Translations under genes and position numbers: made by a program
Source of the DNA: an uncultured Pseudomonadota bacterium
GTDB lineage: Bacteria > Pseudomonadota > Gammaproteobacteria > Burkholderiales > Usitatibacteraceae
Assembly (NCBI GenBank): GCA_937898635.1
Contig: CALEJW010000231.1
Location: forward strand, 1-25,662
DNA: 25,662 nucleotides
Direction of reading: 5' to 3'
Notes under the pieces: model-generated
What the model was told of the DNA's origin: nothing
Databases searched by the model: none
Seen by the model: the letters and a program-made list of their open reading frames with translations, nothing else
Part shown: positions 7,461 to 13,717 of the stretch, piece by piece
How the letters are laid out: every line of letters begins with the position of its first letter
Position numbering within the stretch: position 1 is the first letter of the stretch

Positions 7461-8135
7461 ATGGGCGCCACCGCCGCCTGGGTTCGCGAATTCGGACCCG
7501 ATATGGTCGCCGTCGCGGCGAGCGCGGCCCTGGTGGCCGCCTACTACGTGCGGATGCGCGCCCGCACGCGCCTCGATCCGACGAGCAGCATCCACGGCGT
7601 GAACGAACTGGCGCGCGCGGTGTGGGTGCGCCACGTGATGGCCAATCCCGCCAAGGACGTGATGGCGGTCCAGACCATGCGCAACTTCATCATGGGCGCC
7701 TCCCTCATGGCGACCACGGCCGCGTTCCTCATCCTCGGCACGCTCACGCTCTCGGGCCAGGCCGAGGGGATCGCCCGCAACTGGCACGCGATCAACGTCC
7801 TCGGCTCGACCTCGAGCGAGATCTGGATCGTGAAGATCATGTGCCTGCTGGCCGACTTCATCGTGGCCTTCTTCGCCTTCGCGATGGCCGTGCGCCTCGC
7901 GAACCACGTCGTGTTCATGGTGAACGTGCCCGTGCCGCAGGAGCACCCGGCGCTTTCCCCGGAGGCGGTGGCGCGAAGGCTCAACCGCGCCGGCGCGCAC
8001 TTCGCCGCCGGCATGCGCGCCTTCTTCTTCGCGGTGCCGCTGGTCTTCTGGCTCTTCGGGCCGGTGTTCCTGGCGGTGGCCACCGTCGGCCTCGTGGTGG
8101 CGCTGGCCCGGCTCGACCGGAACGTCGCCGTCTAG
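7461..8135 (+). CDS. DUF599-like inner-membrane protein
   Basis: This 224-aa protein of unknown function matches the DUF599 pattern: a first membrane segment (about 12-28), a conserved cytoplasmic stretch with NELARAVWVRHVM and DVMAVQTMRNFIMG, then membrane segments at about 75-95, 113-142 and 182-215. The middle of the protein carries NHVVFMVN, which is also typical of the family. The ATG at 7461 follows a GGGGAG ribosome-binding site at the right distance. It appears to be a single-gene transcript, with a hairpin following shortly after the stop. No role in sulfur metabolism is indicated by the sequence. Confidence 0.8.
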   Translation: MGATAAWVREFGPDMVAVAASAALVAAYYVRMRARTRLDPTSSIHGVNELARAVWVRHVMANPAKDVMAVQTMRNFIMGASLMATTAAFLILGTLTLSGQAEGIARNWHAINVLGSTSSEIWIVKIMCLLADFIVAFFAFAMAVRLANHVVFMVNVPVPQEHPALSPEAVARRLNRAGAHFAAGMRAFFFAVPLVFWLFGPVFLAVATVGLVVALARLDRNVAV

Positions 8136-8153
8136 GGCGATCCGCAAGACGAA

Positions 8154-8173
8154 GGCCGCCCGGGCGGGCGGCC
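8154..8173. terminator. Hairpin between convergent DUF599-like gene and apr operon
   Basis: A perfect 8-bp stem, GGCCGCCC (8154-8161) and GGGCGGCC (8166-8173), encloses a GGGC loop in the 88-bp gap between two convergent genes. On the minus strand it is followed by TTCGTCTT, a weak T-rich tail, so it fits best as the terminator of the apr operon; it may also stop the plus-strand transcript. Confidence 0.6.
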
Positions 8174-8223
8174 TGTCCTGGCCCCGCCGGGCGGTCGGTC
8201 CCGTCCCGGCTTCGGCGTGATGC

Positions 8224-8382
8224 CTAGGGCTTCTTCGGCGTCTGGTACTCGACTTCCTTCTGGAGCGGTTTCCAGACGGTTTCGTAGCCCACGAATCCCT
8301 TTTCGTTCGGCGCCTTCTGGCGCGTCGTGTAATAGGGCGTGTGGCCGTCGGGTACCTGGGTGATGGGTTTCTGCTCGCTCAT
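8224..8382 (-). CDS. 52-aa conserved-looking small protein at the end of the apr operon
   Basis: This small ORF starts with ATG (8382-8380) preceded by AGGAAAGG six bases upstream, a good ribosome-binding site, and ends with TAG 50 bp before the hairpin at 8154. The product begins MSEQKPITQVPDGHTPYYTT and is hydrophilic, Lys/Tyr-rich, with no Cys, no signal peptide and no membrane segment. It lies 89 bp after the SlyD-like gene, in the same direction, and is probably the last gene of the apr operon. The family is not recognised. The well-placed ribosome-binding site, charge balance and codon use (mostly G/C third positions) support a real gene. Confidence 0.62.
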   Translation of the reverse strand: MSEQKPITQVPDGHTPYYTTRQKAPNEKGFVGYETVWKPLQKEVEYQTPKKP

Positions 8383-8471
8383 GGGTCACCTTTCCTGCCG
8401 TGAAATCCGGATTGCGGGTGCCGGCAGCCAGGGCCGGCCATTGTTCGGGATGCCTCTCGGTGGCGCTTTGC

Positions 8472-8981
8472 TCAAACCGGCCTCAGGAGCGACGGGTCGA
8501 CGCCCGCGCCCGCGACGATCGCCCCGCCCGCGCTCGCCTCTTCCTGCGTCGCGTCGCGCACGGCCAGGATCTCGAGCGTGAAGACGACCGCCCTGCCGCA
8601 GAGCGGGTTGTTGCCGTCGACCGTCAGGGTCTCGTCGTCCACCCGCGTCACGAGAAAGCTGCGGGTCTGGCCCCTGTCGTTCTCCATGAGGATGGAGGTG
8701 CCGACCTGCCGGTACTCCTCGGGGACGTTCTCGACGAGATCGGTGAAGACGAGCGACTCGTCCCGGGGGCCGAAGATCTGGTTGCCGTCGATCGGCACCT
8801 CGATGACCTCGCCCGCGGACCGGCCCTCCAGCTCCCGGTGGACGGAAGGGGCCAGGATCTCGCTGTGCCCGTGGACATAGCCCAGGGGAAACTCGACCCG
8901 GGTGAGGACGTGCCCCGTCTTCCGGTCGGTCACCTTGTAGGACAGCTCGACGTACTTGCCGTCCCGGATGGATTCGCTCAT
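8472..8981 (-). CDS. SlyD-like FKBP-type peptidyl-prolyl isomerase
   Basis: The 169-aa product aligns by eye along its whole length with SlyD: FKBP N-terminal strand VELSYKVTDRKTGHVL, GYVHGHSEIL (SlyD: DYLHGHGSLI), a flap with an inserted chaperone-like domain (about 65-125, containing IFGPRDESLVFTD and VENVPEEYRQVG), and the return strand VDGNNPLCGRAVVFTLEILAVRDAT. The usual Gly-Leu-Glu after the HGH motif is replaced (APSVHRE), and the C-terminal His-rich metal tail of SlyD is missing, so isomerase activity may be low and a chaperone role is plausible. The start at 8981 is chosen because it gives the family N-terminus. It lies 20 bp after the 135-aa gene in the apr operon, suggesting a role in folding or assembling APS reductase. 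Confidence 0.85.
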   Translation of the reverse strand: MSESIRDGKYVELSYKVTDRKTGHVLTRVEFPLGYVHGHSEILAPSVHRELEGRSAGEVIEVPIDGNQIFGPRDESLVFTDLVENVPEEYRQVGTSILMENDRGQTRSFLVTRVDDETLTVDGNNPLCGRAVVFTLEILAVRDATQEEASAGGAIVAGAGVDPSLLRPV

Positions 8982-9001
8982 GTCGGTTCCGGACGCGAGG
9001 C

Positions 9002-9409
9002 TCAGAAGATGGACGCGCCGAAGATCCTGACCGAGCCGTCCTCGTAGCCGAGGACGAGCCTGCCGAGCCATTCGCCGGGCTTCTTCGTGCTGCGCTGCCG
9101 GTAGAGCACGGTCACGTGCTCGCCGCGGCGGATGATGCCGAGCGGGTCGAGGTCCTCGGCGAGGTTTCTCGCCAGCTCGCTGTTGGCGAACTGGTGCCCG
9201 GCGACGACCTGGTTCATGGCGAGCGCCAGGGCGCTGGAGAAGTTCCTCGCGAACTCCCCGTACTTGCCCTCGTTCGAACTCCTGACGAGGTCGCGCCACA
9301 GGGGAGCGGCCATCGCCAGGATCTCCTCGTCGGTCTTGTCGACGATGTTCACGCGCGGCTCATCGCGACCGGAAGGAACCGGCTTCATGGGGCTCACGAC
9401 ACTCGACAT
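9002..9409 (-). CDS. 135-aa unknown protein of the apr operon
   Basis: This is a hypothetical soluble protein, directly downstream of aprA (57-bp gap) and 20 bp before the SlyD-like gene. The N-terminus is polar, followed by a helical region (about 25-85: EEILAMAAPLWRDLVRSSNE, then FARNFSSALALAMNQVV) and a C-terminal beta-rich part (about 90-135) with LGIIRRGEHVTVLYRQ and LVLGYEDGSVRIFGASIF. It has no Cys, signal peptide or membrane segment. The fold of the second half, with strands and a Gly-Asp/Glu turn, could be a small barrel, but no family is recognised. The start follows an AAAGG ribosome-binding site. An accessory role for APS reductase is inferred from position only. Confidence 0.72.
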   Translation of the reverse strand: MSSVVSPMKPVPSGRDEPRVNIVDKTDEEILAMAAPLWRDLVRSSNEGKYGEFARNFSSALALAMNQVVAGHQFANSELARNLAEDLDPLGIIRRGEHVTVLYRQRSTKKPGEWLGRLVLGYEDGSVRIFGASIF

Positions 9410-9466
9410 GCGGTTGCCTTTCTCGACAGGCGGGTGGCCGGCGCGAGCTTGCGCGCGGGCCGATCG

Positions 9467-11335
9467 CTACTCGCTTTCCGAAACCAGGTGATAGCAGGGC
9501 GCCTTCTCCATGGTGTATTCGCCGGTCTCCGGGTCGCGCCGCGAAACGGTCAGCACGTGCCAGTTCTCGTCGTCCACCTTCATGGCGTCGCCCCGGTAGT
9601 AGTAGCCCGGCCAGCGCGTTTCCTTGCGGAACAGCGTGTGCTGCGTGACGCACTCCGCGGCGCGATGACGGTGCTTGAGCTCCCAGGCCCGCAGCAGCTC
9701 GTGGATGTCCTTCGCGGCGAGACTTTCCAGGTCCTCCTCCATGATCCTCAGCTTCTTCAGGCCGATGTTCAGGAGCTTCTCGTTGGTCATGTAGTTGACG
9801 GTCACCCCGCCGCAGTACTCGTCCATCAGCTTCTGCAGGCGGTCCAGGCCCTGCTTGGGATTGATGTAGTGCGGGTTGACGTCGCCCGCCACGATCGCGT
9901 TGCGGTAGGTCTTGTAGTGCTCCAGGGGCTTGTAGATCTCCTTGCGGCGGCGCGCGACCTGCTCGTCGGACACCACGATGCCCTCGGCCTTCCCGTCGTC
10001 GATGTACTGGCACGCGGCCTTCGCGGCGAGACGGCCTTCGGTGAACGAGCCGGACGAGAAGGCGTGCGGCGTGCCGCCGACCGCGTCGCCGGCGCCGAAG
10101 AGGCCCTCGATCGTCGTCATGCGGTTGTAGCCCCAGAAATACTCCGGAGGGGAGACGTCCTCGGGACCCGAGCACCAGGCGCCGGAGCCGGTCGCATGCG
10201 ACCCCATGACGTAGGGCTCCGAGGTGGTGAGCTCGGGGTTCTCGTTCTTGGGATCCACGTCGGTGGCGGCCCACAGGACGGCCTGGCCGACGGTCATGCC
10301 GAGGAAGTTCTCCCAGCCGACCTCCTCCAGGTGCGGATCCTGGAAAGCCTTCATGGTCACCATGTGGATGGGGCCGCGGCCGGCGTTCACCTCGCTGATG
10401 ATGCAATGGTTGCGCAGGCACGTCGGGATGGGCCGGTGGGTCAGGTGCGAGGCCTCCGGGTCCAGATACTCCTTGCCGACCATCTTCTGCAGGTCGGGGA
10501 ACCACTTGGATTCGTACTCCTCGCCCAGGCAGTTCTGCGTATAGGTCTTCAGGTGCAGGAAGTAGGCGCCGACCGGGCCGTAGCCGTCCTTGAAGCGGGC
10601 CAGCACGATGCGGTTCTCCATCTGCGTCATCTTGGCGCCGGCGTCGATCATGAGCCCGTAGGCGGACGCGGACGACCAGGGGGCGTACCAGGTGCGCCCG
10701 GAGCCTTCGCCCACGGAGCGCGGCTTGAAGATGTTGGAGGCGCCGCCCGCGCCGCAGATCACGGTCTTCGCCTTGAAGACGTGGTAGTCGCCCGTGCGGA
10801 CGTTGAAGCCGACGGCACCGGCAACGCGGTTCTTCTTGCTGTCGTCCATCAGCAGGTGGGTGACGCAGATGCGGTTGAAGACCTTGTCCGCCGACTTCTT
10901 CGCGGCCTCGGCCACGATGGGCTTGTAGGACTCGCCGTGGATCATGATCTGCCACCGGCCCTCGCGCAGGTAGCGACCGGTCTTCGGGTCCTTCATGATG
11001 GGAAGGCCCCATTCCTCGAACTGGTGCACCGTGGAGTCGACGTGGCGGGCCATGTCGAAGAGCAGGTCCTCGCGCACCATCCCCATCAGGTCGATGCGGG
11101 CGTAGCGGACGTGGTCCTCCGGCTTGTTCTCGCCCCAGCGGGTGCCCATGTAGCAGTTGATGGCGTACAGGCCCTGGGCGACCGCGCCCGAGCGGTCGAT
11201 GTTGGCCTTCTCCGCGATGACGATCTTCTTGTCCTGGCCCCAGAACCTCGCCTCCCAGGCGGCTCCCGTGCCGCCAAGGCCCGCACCGACGACCAGGATG
11301 TCGATGCCGTCTTCGATGATGGTGTTGTGTGCCAT
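9467..11335 (-). CDS. aprA: AprA, adenylylsulfate (APS) reductase alpha subunit
   Basis: AprA is the FAD-containing catalytic subunit that interconverts sulfite + AMP and APS; in sulfur oxidisers it runs towards APS. The 622-aa product has the N-terminal dinucleotide-binding motif VVGAGLGGTGA (about 15-25), the family segments AEKANIDRSGAVAQGLYAIN and WGLPIMKDPKTGRYLREGRW, RPIPTCLRNHCI, the ATGSGAWCSGPEDVSPP region and the C-terminal capping domain. Its length fits the family. Its ATG overlaps the TAA of aprB by one base (TAATG), so the two subunits are translationally coupled in 1:1 stoichiometry. It lies with aprM and aprB, the arrangement known from Allochromatium-type sulfur oxidisers. 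Confidence 0.97.
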   Translation of the reverse strand: MAHNTIIEDGIDILVVGAGLGGTGAAWEARFWGQDKKIVIAEKANIDRSGAVAQGLYAINCYMGTRWGENKPEDHVRYARIDLMGMVREDLLFDMARHVDSTVHQFEEWGLPIMKDPKTGRYLREGRWQIMIHGESYKPIVAEAAKKSADKVFNRICVTHLLMDDSKKNRVAGAVGFNVRTGDYHVFKAKTVICGAGGASNIFKPRSVGEGSGRTWYAPWSSASAYGLMIDAGAKMTQMENRIVLARFKDGYGPVGAYFLHLKTYTQNCLGEEYESKWFPDLQKMVGKEYLDPEASHLTHRPIPTCLRNHCIISEVNAGRGPIHMVTMKAFQDPHLEEVGWENFLGMTVGQAVLWAATDVDPKNENPELTTSEPYVMGSHATGSGAWCSGPEDVSPPEYFWGYNRMTTIEGLFGAGDAVGGTPHAFSSGSFTEGRLAAKAACQYIDDGKAEGIVVSDEQVARRRKEIYKPLEHYKTYRNAIVAGDVNPHYINPKQGLDRLQKLMDEYCGGVTVNYMTNEKLLNIGLKKLRIMEEDLESLAAKDIHELLRAWELKHRHRAAECVTQHTLFRKETRWPGYYYRGDAMKVDDENWHVLTVSRRDPETGEYTMEKAPCYHLVSESE

Positions 11336-11814
11336 TAGTAGTACACGCCTTTCTTCAGCTTGAGCCCGGCGGACTTGAGCGTATGCAGGTCGCCGTCGTC
11401 CAGGCGGATGTATTTCGGCTCGCTGTACAGGAGCTGGCTGTCACGCATCTCCCGGCTCGGCCCGGGAACCTCCGCGAGCCTGGGGATCGCCGTCCCCCAG
11501 GGCTTGGTGGTGATGGGCGAGAGGAAGTTCTTCTCCGTGCCGTTGCGGAACTTGATCCTCCACGCGATCGTGCCCTTCTCCTCGTCGCGGTGGACGCGCA
11601 CGCTGTGGCCGAGCGGGGCGAAGTCGGCATAGCCGCGCACGTCGATCGCGTGCTGCGGGCAGGCCTTGACGCAGGAGTAGCACTCCCAGCACATGTTGGG
11701 CTCGATGTTGTAGGCGCGACGGTACGTCTTGTCGATGTGCATGATGTCCGAGGGACAGATGTCGACGCAGTGTCCGCATCCGTCGCACCTTGTCATGTAG
11801 ACGAAGGTAGGCAT
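11335..11814 (-). CDS. aprB: AprB, APS reductase beta subunit (ferredoxin type)
   Basis: AprB carries two [4Fe-4S] clusters that take electrons from the AprA flavin. The 159-aa product has cluster motifs at Cys10, Cys13, Cys16, Cys20 (CDGCGHCVDIC) and Cys42, Cys45, Cys48, Cys52 (CWECYSCVKAC), followed by a long C-terminal tail (about 75-159) of the type that wraps around AprA. The ATG at 11814 has an AAGGAG ribosome-binding site and gives the normal family N-terminus MPTFVYMTRCDGC. It starts 47 bp after aprM and overlaps aprA by one base. Confidence 0.97.
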   Translation of the reverse strand: MPTFVYMTRCDGCGHCVDICPSDIMHIDKTYRRAYNIEPNMCWECYSCVKACPQHAIDVRGYADFAPLGHSVRVHRDEEKGTIAWRIKFRNGTEKNFLSPITTKPWGTAIPRLAEVPGPSREMRDSQLLYSEPKYIRLDDGDLHTLKSAGLKLKKGVYY

Positions 11815-11861
11815 GTTTTCCGGCTCCTTGTTTGTTCCAGCGAGAACTCGCGGGCGGCTTC

Positions 11862-12689
11862 TCAGTAGTGGCGGGGCGCTTCGCGCTTGATGCCGAGCCC
11901 CATGTTCATCGGGGCGTTCTTCAAGAGCTCCATGGAGTGCCTCTCCCGCTGCTCCGGATCGTCCCGGGTCTGCGTCGGCAGGTTCTCGGCGGAGCCGTTG
12001 GCCTCGGAGACGCGCTTCTCGAAGGCCGCCGCGGGCTTGAAGAACATGTGCGCGAACTTCGACCACGGCACCGACCCGAAGAGCACCGTCGTGGCGAGGA
12101 TGTACAGCCCGAACAGGACGCCCGCGCCGCCGCCGGATCCCGCCCAGGCGAGGCCGAGCGTCACGCTGGCGAGGAGCGACAGGATGAAGAGATCGGCGTG
12201 CATGACGCGCAGCGGCGACTGGCCCTCGGCGGCGACGTCGACGCGGATGAAGAACCAGAACCAGTACCCGCCCGCGCAGACCATCAGCCCGCCCAGCCAC
12301 CACAACTGCGGCAGGATCGCGGGCGCGGGGGTGGCGGCGCTCGGGTAGGCGAAGATCATGATCGCGGTGGTCGCGACGTAGGTCACGAATCCGTACATGG
12401 TCAGGAGGTGGGCCAGCCGGCGGCGCGGGTTGCAGAACTCCCCGGACGTGAGGACGTCGACGACGCCGGTCTTCACGGCGATCGACACCAGCTCGCCCGT
12501 CTCGACGGGCTTCAACCCCTTGCGCTGGGTCTTGCGCCAGTTCTCGAAGAAGTACCTGGCGCTGCCCTTGTGGATCACGTCGAAGAGCGTCCCCGCCGCG
12601 ACCAGGACGATCATGGCGACGACGTAGGCCTGCATGACGGCGGGCGGCACCGACCCCGAAATCTCGGCAAACGGATTGCTGGCGAACAT
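11862..12689 (-). CDS. aprM: AprM, membrane anchor of APS reductase
   Basis: AprM is the putative membrane subunit that passes electrons from AprBA to the quinone pool in sulfur oxidisers. The 275-aa product has an N-terminal membrane segment (about 20-38), a soluble stretch with FFENWRKTQRKGLKPVETGE and GEFCNPRRRLAHLLTMYGFV, and further membrane segments at about 96-115, 128-148, 165-183 and 188-206, similar in layout to the HdrE/NarI-type cytochrome b family. His40, His94, His164 and His214 lie near membrane edges and are candidate heme ligands. The start at 12689 follows a very strong AAGGAGGT site. Its ATG overlaps the stop of a possible upstream leader ORF. No qmoABC is seen in the window, so AprM is the likely electron exit. 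Confidence 0.9.
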   Translation of the reverse strand: MFASNPFAEISGSVPPAVMQAYVVAMIVLVAAGTLFDVIHKGSARYFFENWRKTQRKGLKPVETGELVSIAVKTGVVDVLTSGEFCNPRRRLAHLLTMYGFVTYVATTAIMIFAYPSAATPAPAILPQLWWLGGLMVCAGGYWFWFFIRVDVAAEGQSPLRVMHADLFILSLLASVTLGLAWAGSGGGAGVLFGLYILATTVLFGSVPWSKFAHMFFKPAAAFEKRVSEANGSAENLPTQTRDDPEQRERHSMELLKNAPMNMGLGIKREAPRHY

Positions 12690-12955
12690 CAAGACCTCCT
12701 TCTTTTTTCTGCGCCGTTCCTGGACGGGCGCGCGGACGCGCCCGGGCTGAAGCATCCCGTAGCGGGGGAAGCGAATCGGGGGGCGGCGGCCCGGGCCGAA
12801 GGCCCGACGGCGACGCGTGAGAATCCTTCTCGTTCCGGCGGCGTGCGACCGGCGGCCGCCTTCCCGGGACGGCACGGCCTGCGGGACGGCGCCTTGCCGC
12901 CGCATCCGGCGTGCACCACCGGGAACGCCTGTTTCGCGGCGAAGAGCGTCGCCAT
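12689..12955 (-). CDS. Possible 88-aa leader ORF upstream of aprM
   Basis: An ATG at 12955 is preceded by GGAGGAG at ideal spacing, and its frame ends in TGA overlapping the aprM ATG (TGATG). The product starts MATLFAAKQAFPVVHAGCGG and then becomes Arg/Pro/Ala-rich with Cys at 18, 28 and 69, which looks less like a folded protein. The candidate apr promoter lies about 60 bp upstream, so ribosomes would meet this start first. It could be a real small protein, a leader ORF that couples translation to aprM, or the degenerate remnant of a gene. Without it, the 447-bp region 12690-13136 would hold only the promoter and a long untranslated leader. The family is not recognised. Confidence 0.4.
   Translation of the reverse strand: MATLFAAKQAFPVVHAGCGGKAPSRRPCRPGKAAAGRTPPEREGFSRVAVGPSARAAAPRFASPATGCFSPGASARPSRNGAEKRRRS
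12792..12806 (-). promoter_or_regulatory. C(UUCG)G tetraloop hairpin in the apr leader
   Basis: On the minus strand the sequence reads CGGGCC-TTC-GGCCCG, that is, a GC-rich stem closed by the exceptionally stable C(UUCG)G tetraloop. It lies about 100 bases before the aprM start inside the possible leader ORF. No T-tract follows, so it is not a simple terminator. It could stabilise the mRNA or slow ribosomes in the leader. Confidence 0.45.
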
Positions 12956-13022
12956 TTCTCCTCCAAGTTGACCACGCGCAATCCTCCCGCTTCTCCGGCG
13001 GGCAGGATTACCGTAGTCGCAG

Positions 13023-13053
13023 AACATAAGTCCTACCCACCCGGGTCGGTCAA
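13023..13053 (-). promoter_or_regulatory. Candidate apr operon promoter with palindrome in the spacer
   Basis: On the minus strand, TTGACC (13053-13048) and TATGTT (13028-13023) are separated by 19 bp. The spacer contains the imperfect palindrome GACCC-GGGT-GGGTA (13047-13034). The unusually long 19-bp spacer and the symmetric site within it would fit control by a repressor or by a spacer-twisting activator of the MerR type. The predicted transcript starts near 13016 and would have about 60 nt before the first ATG at 12955. The boxes are read by eye. Confidence 0.42.
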
Positions 13054-13072
13054 TCACTCCGATGGGAAACGA

Positions 13073-13090
13073 ATACCCCTTTGGGGTGAT
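13073..13090 (-). promoter_or_regulatory. Operator-like element ATCACCC-N5-GGGTAT upstream of apr
   Basis: The minus strand reads ATCACCC-CAAAG-GGGTAT. The 13 fixed bases and the 5-bp spacing are identical to the element at 23422-23439 upstream of tusA, in the same orientation relative to the downstream genes. On the plus strand it reads as the palindrome-like ACCCC-TTT-GGGGT. It lies about 20 bp upstream of the candidate apr -35 box. Regulators of the CsoR/CstR family bind sequences of this kind; the identity of the binder is inference. Confidence 0.5.
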
Positions 13091-13136
13091 GGACTTCGCC
13101 GGCGGCTTGCCTCGGAATCGTCTTCGGCCCGGGAGC

Positions 13137-13643
13137 CTAGAGCCCGCGAATCTCGAAGCGCAGGTCGCCCAGGTCCGCGAGGATCCAGGTGGCCGGCCCC
13201 GCAAGGCCGGCCACGGTGCCCGGGTTCGCGAGCCAGGTCCGGGTCCCGGCGACGTTGGCCACCTGCTCGACGTAGGCGCGGTGGTCGTGGCCGCAGCAGA
13301 CGAGGTCGTACGCGCCGGTGCACGCGAAGGCGCGCGCGTGCTGCGGCATGTGGGTGACGAAGAGGCGCCTGCCGCCGAGCGAGAGCTCGGCATCCTGGCC
13401 GTGGTAGTGGATCAGCCCGTCCGAGCGCTCGCAGAGCTTCCACATCGACTGGGCGTCGCCGAGGTTGTTGCCGTGAACGACGTGGACCGGCAGCCCGAGG
13501 GCGAGGAGGGGACGCAGGGTGTGCGTGCCGATCACGTCGCCGCAATGCACGACGGCCTCGGCGCCCGCTTCGCGGGCCGCGGTCACGGCGCCGGCCAGGG
13601 GCTCGGCGCGGTCGTGGCTGTCGGAGACGATGCAGACGAGCAC
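13137..13643 (-). CDS. YfcE/MJ0936-type metallophosphoesterase
   Basis: This small calcineurin-like phosphoesterase binds two metal ions and hydrolyses phosphodiesters; the natural substrate of the family is mostly unknown. The 168-aa product has the ordered motifs SDSHDR (Asp8, His10), HCGDVIG, HGNN, THMPQH and CCGHDHRAY, and near the end NPGT. The start is taken as GTG at 13643 because it places the Asp-x-His motif at residue 8, as usual; no good ribosome-binding site is visible and the frame is open further upstream. It lies between the apr promoter and soeA and is transcribed away from soeA. A link to sulfur metabolism is not indicated. Confidence 0.85.
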   Translation of the reverse strand: MLVCIVSDSHDRAEPLAGAVTAAREAGAEAVVHCGDVIGTHTLRPLLALGLPVHVVHGNNLGDAQSMWKLCERSDGLIHYHGQDAELSLGGRRLFVTHMPQHARAFACTGAYDLVCCGHDHRAYVEQVANVAGTRTWLANPGTVAGLAGPATWILADLGDLRFEIRGL

Positions 13644-13717
13644 GCGGGACGGGGGATGATCAGCGGAAGGGGCGGTGCCGCATCCGGCGAATCTCGCCGG
13701 CGATGAACGGGGAAACC

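Noticed and set aside
9440..9462. Imperfect GC-rich palindrome between aprA and the 135-aa gene as a terminator
   Set aside because: GCGC-N6-GCGC is short, has no T-tract, and the next gene begins at once with its own ribosome-binding site, so continued transcription is more likely.
9116..11338. Long plus-strand open frame across aprA and its downstream neighbour
   Set aside because: It is the antisense shadow of aprA and the 135-aa gene. It has no domain and has unusual composition (Val/Leu/His/Arg-rich).
12792..12806. UUCG hairpin in the apr leader as an intrinsic terminator or attenuator
   Set aside because: The stem is short and no T-tract follows on the minus strand; there is no alternative pairing that I can see that would support an attenuator.
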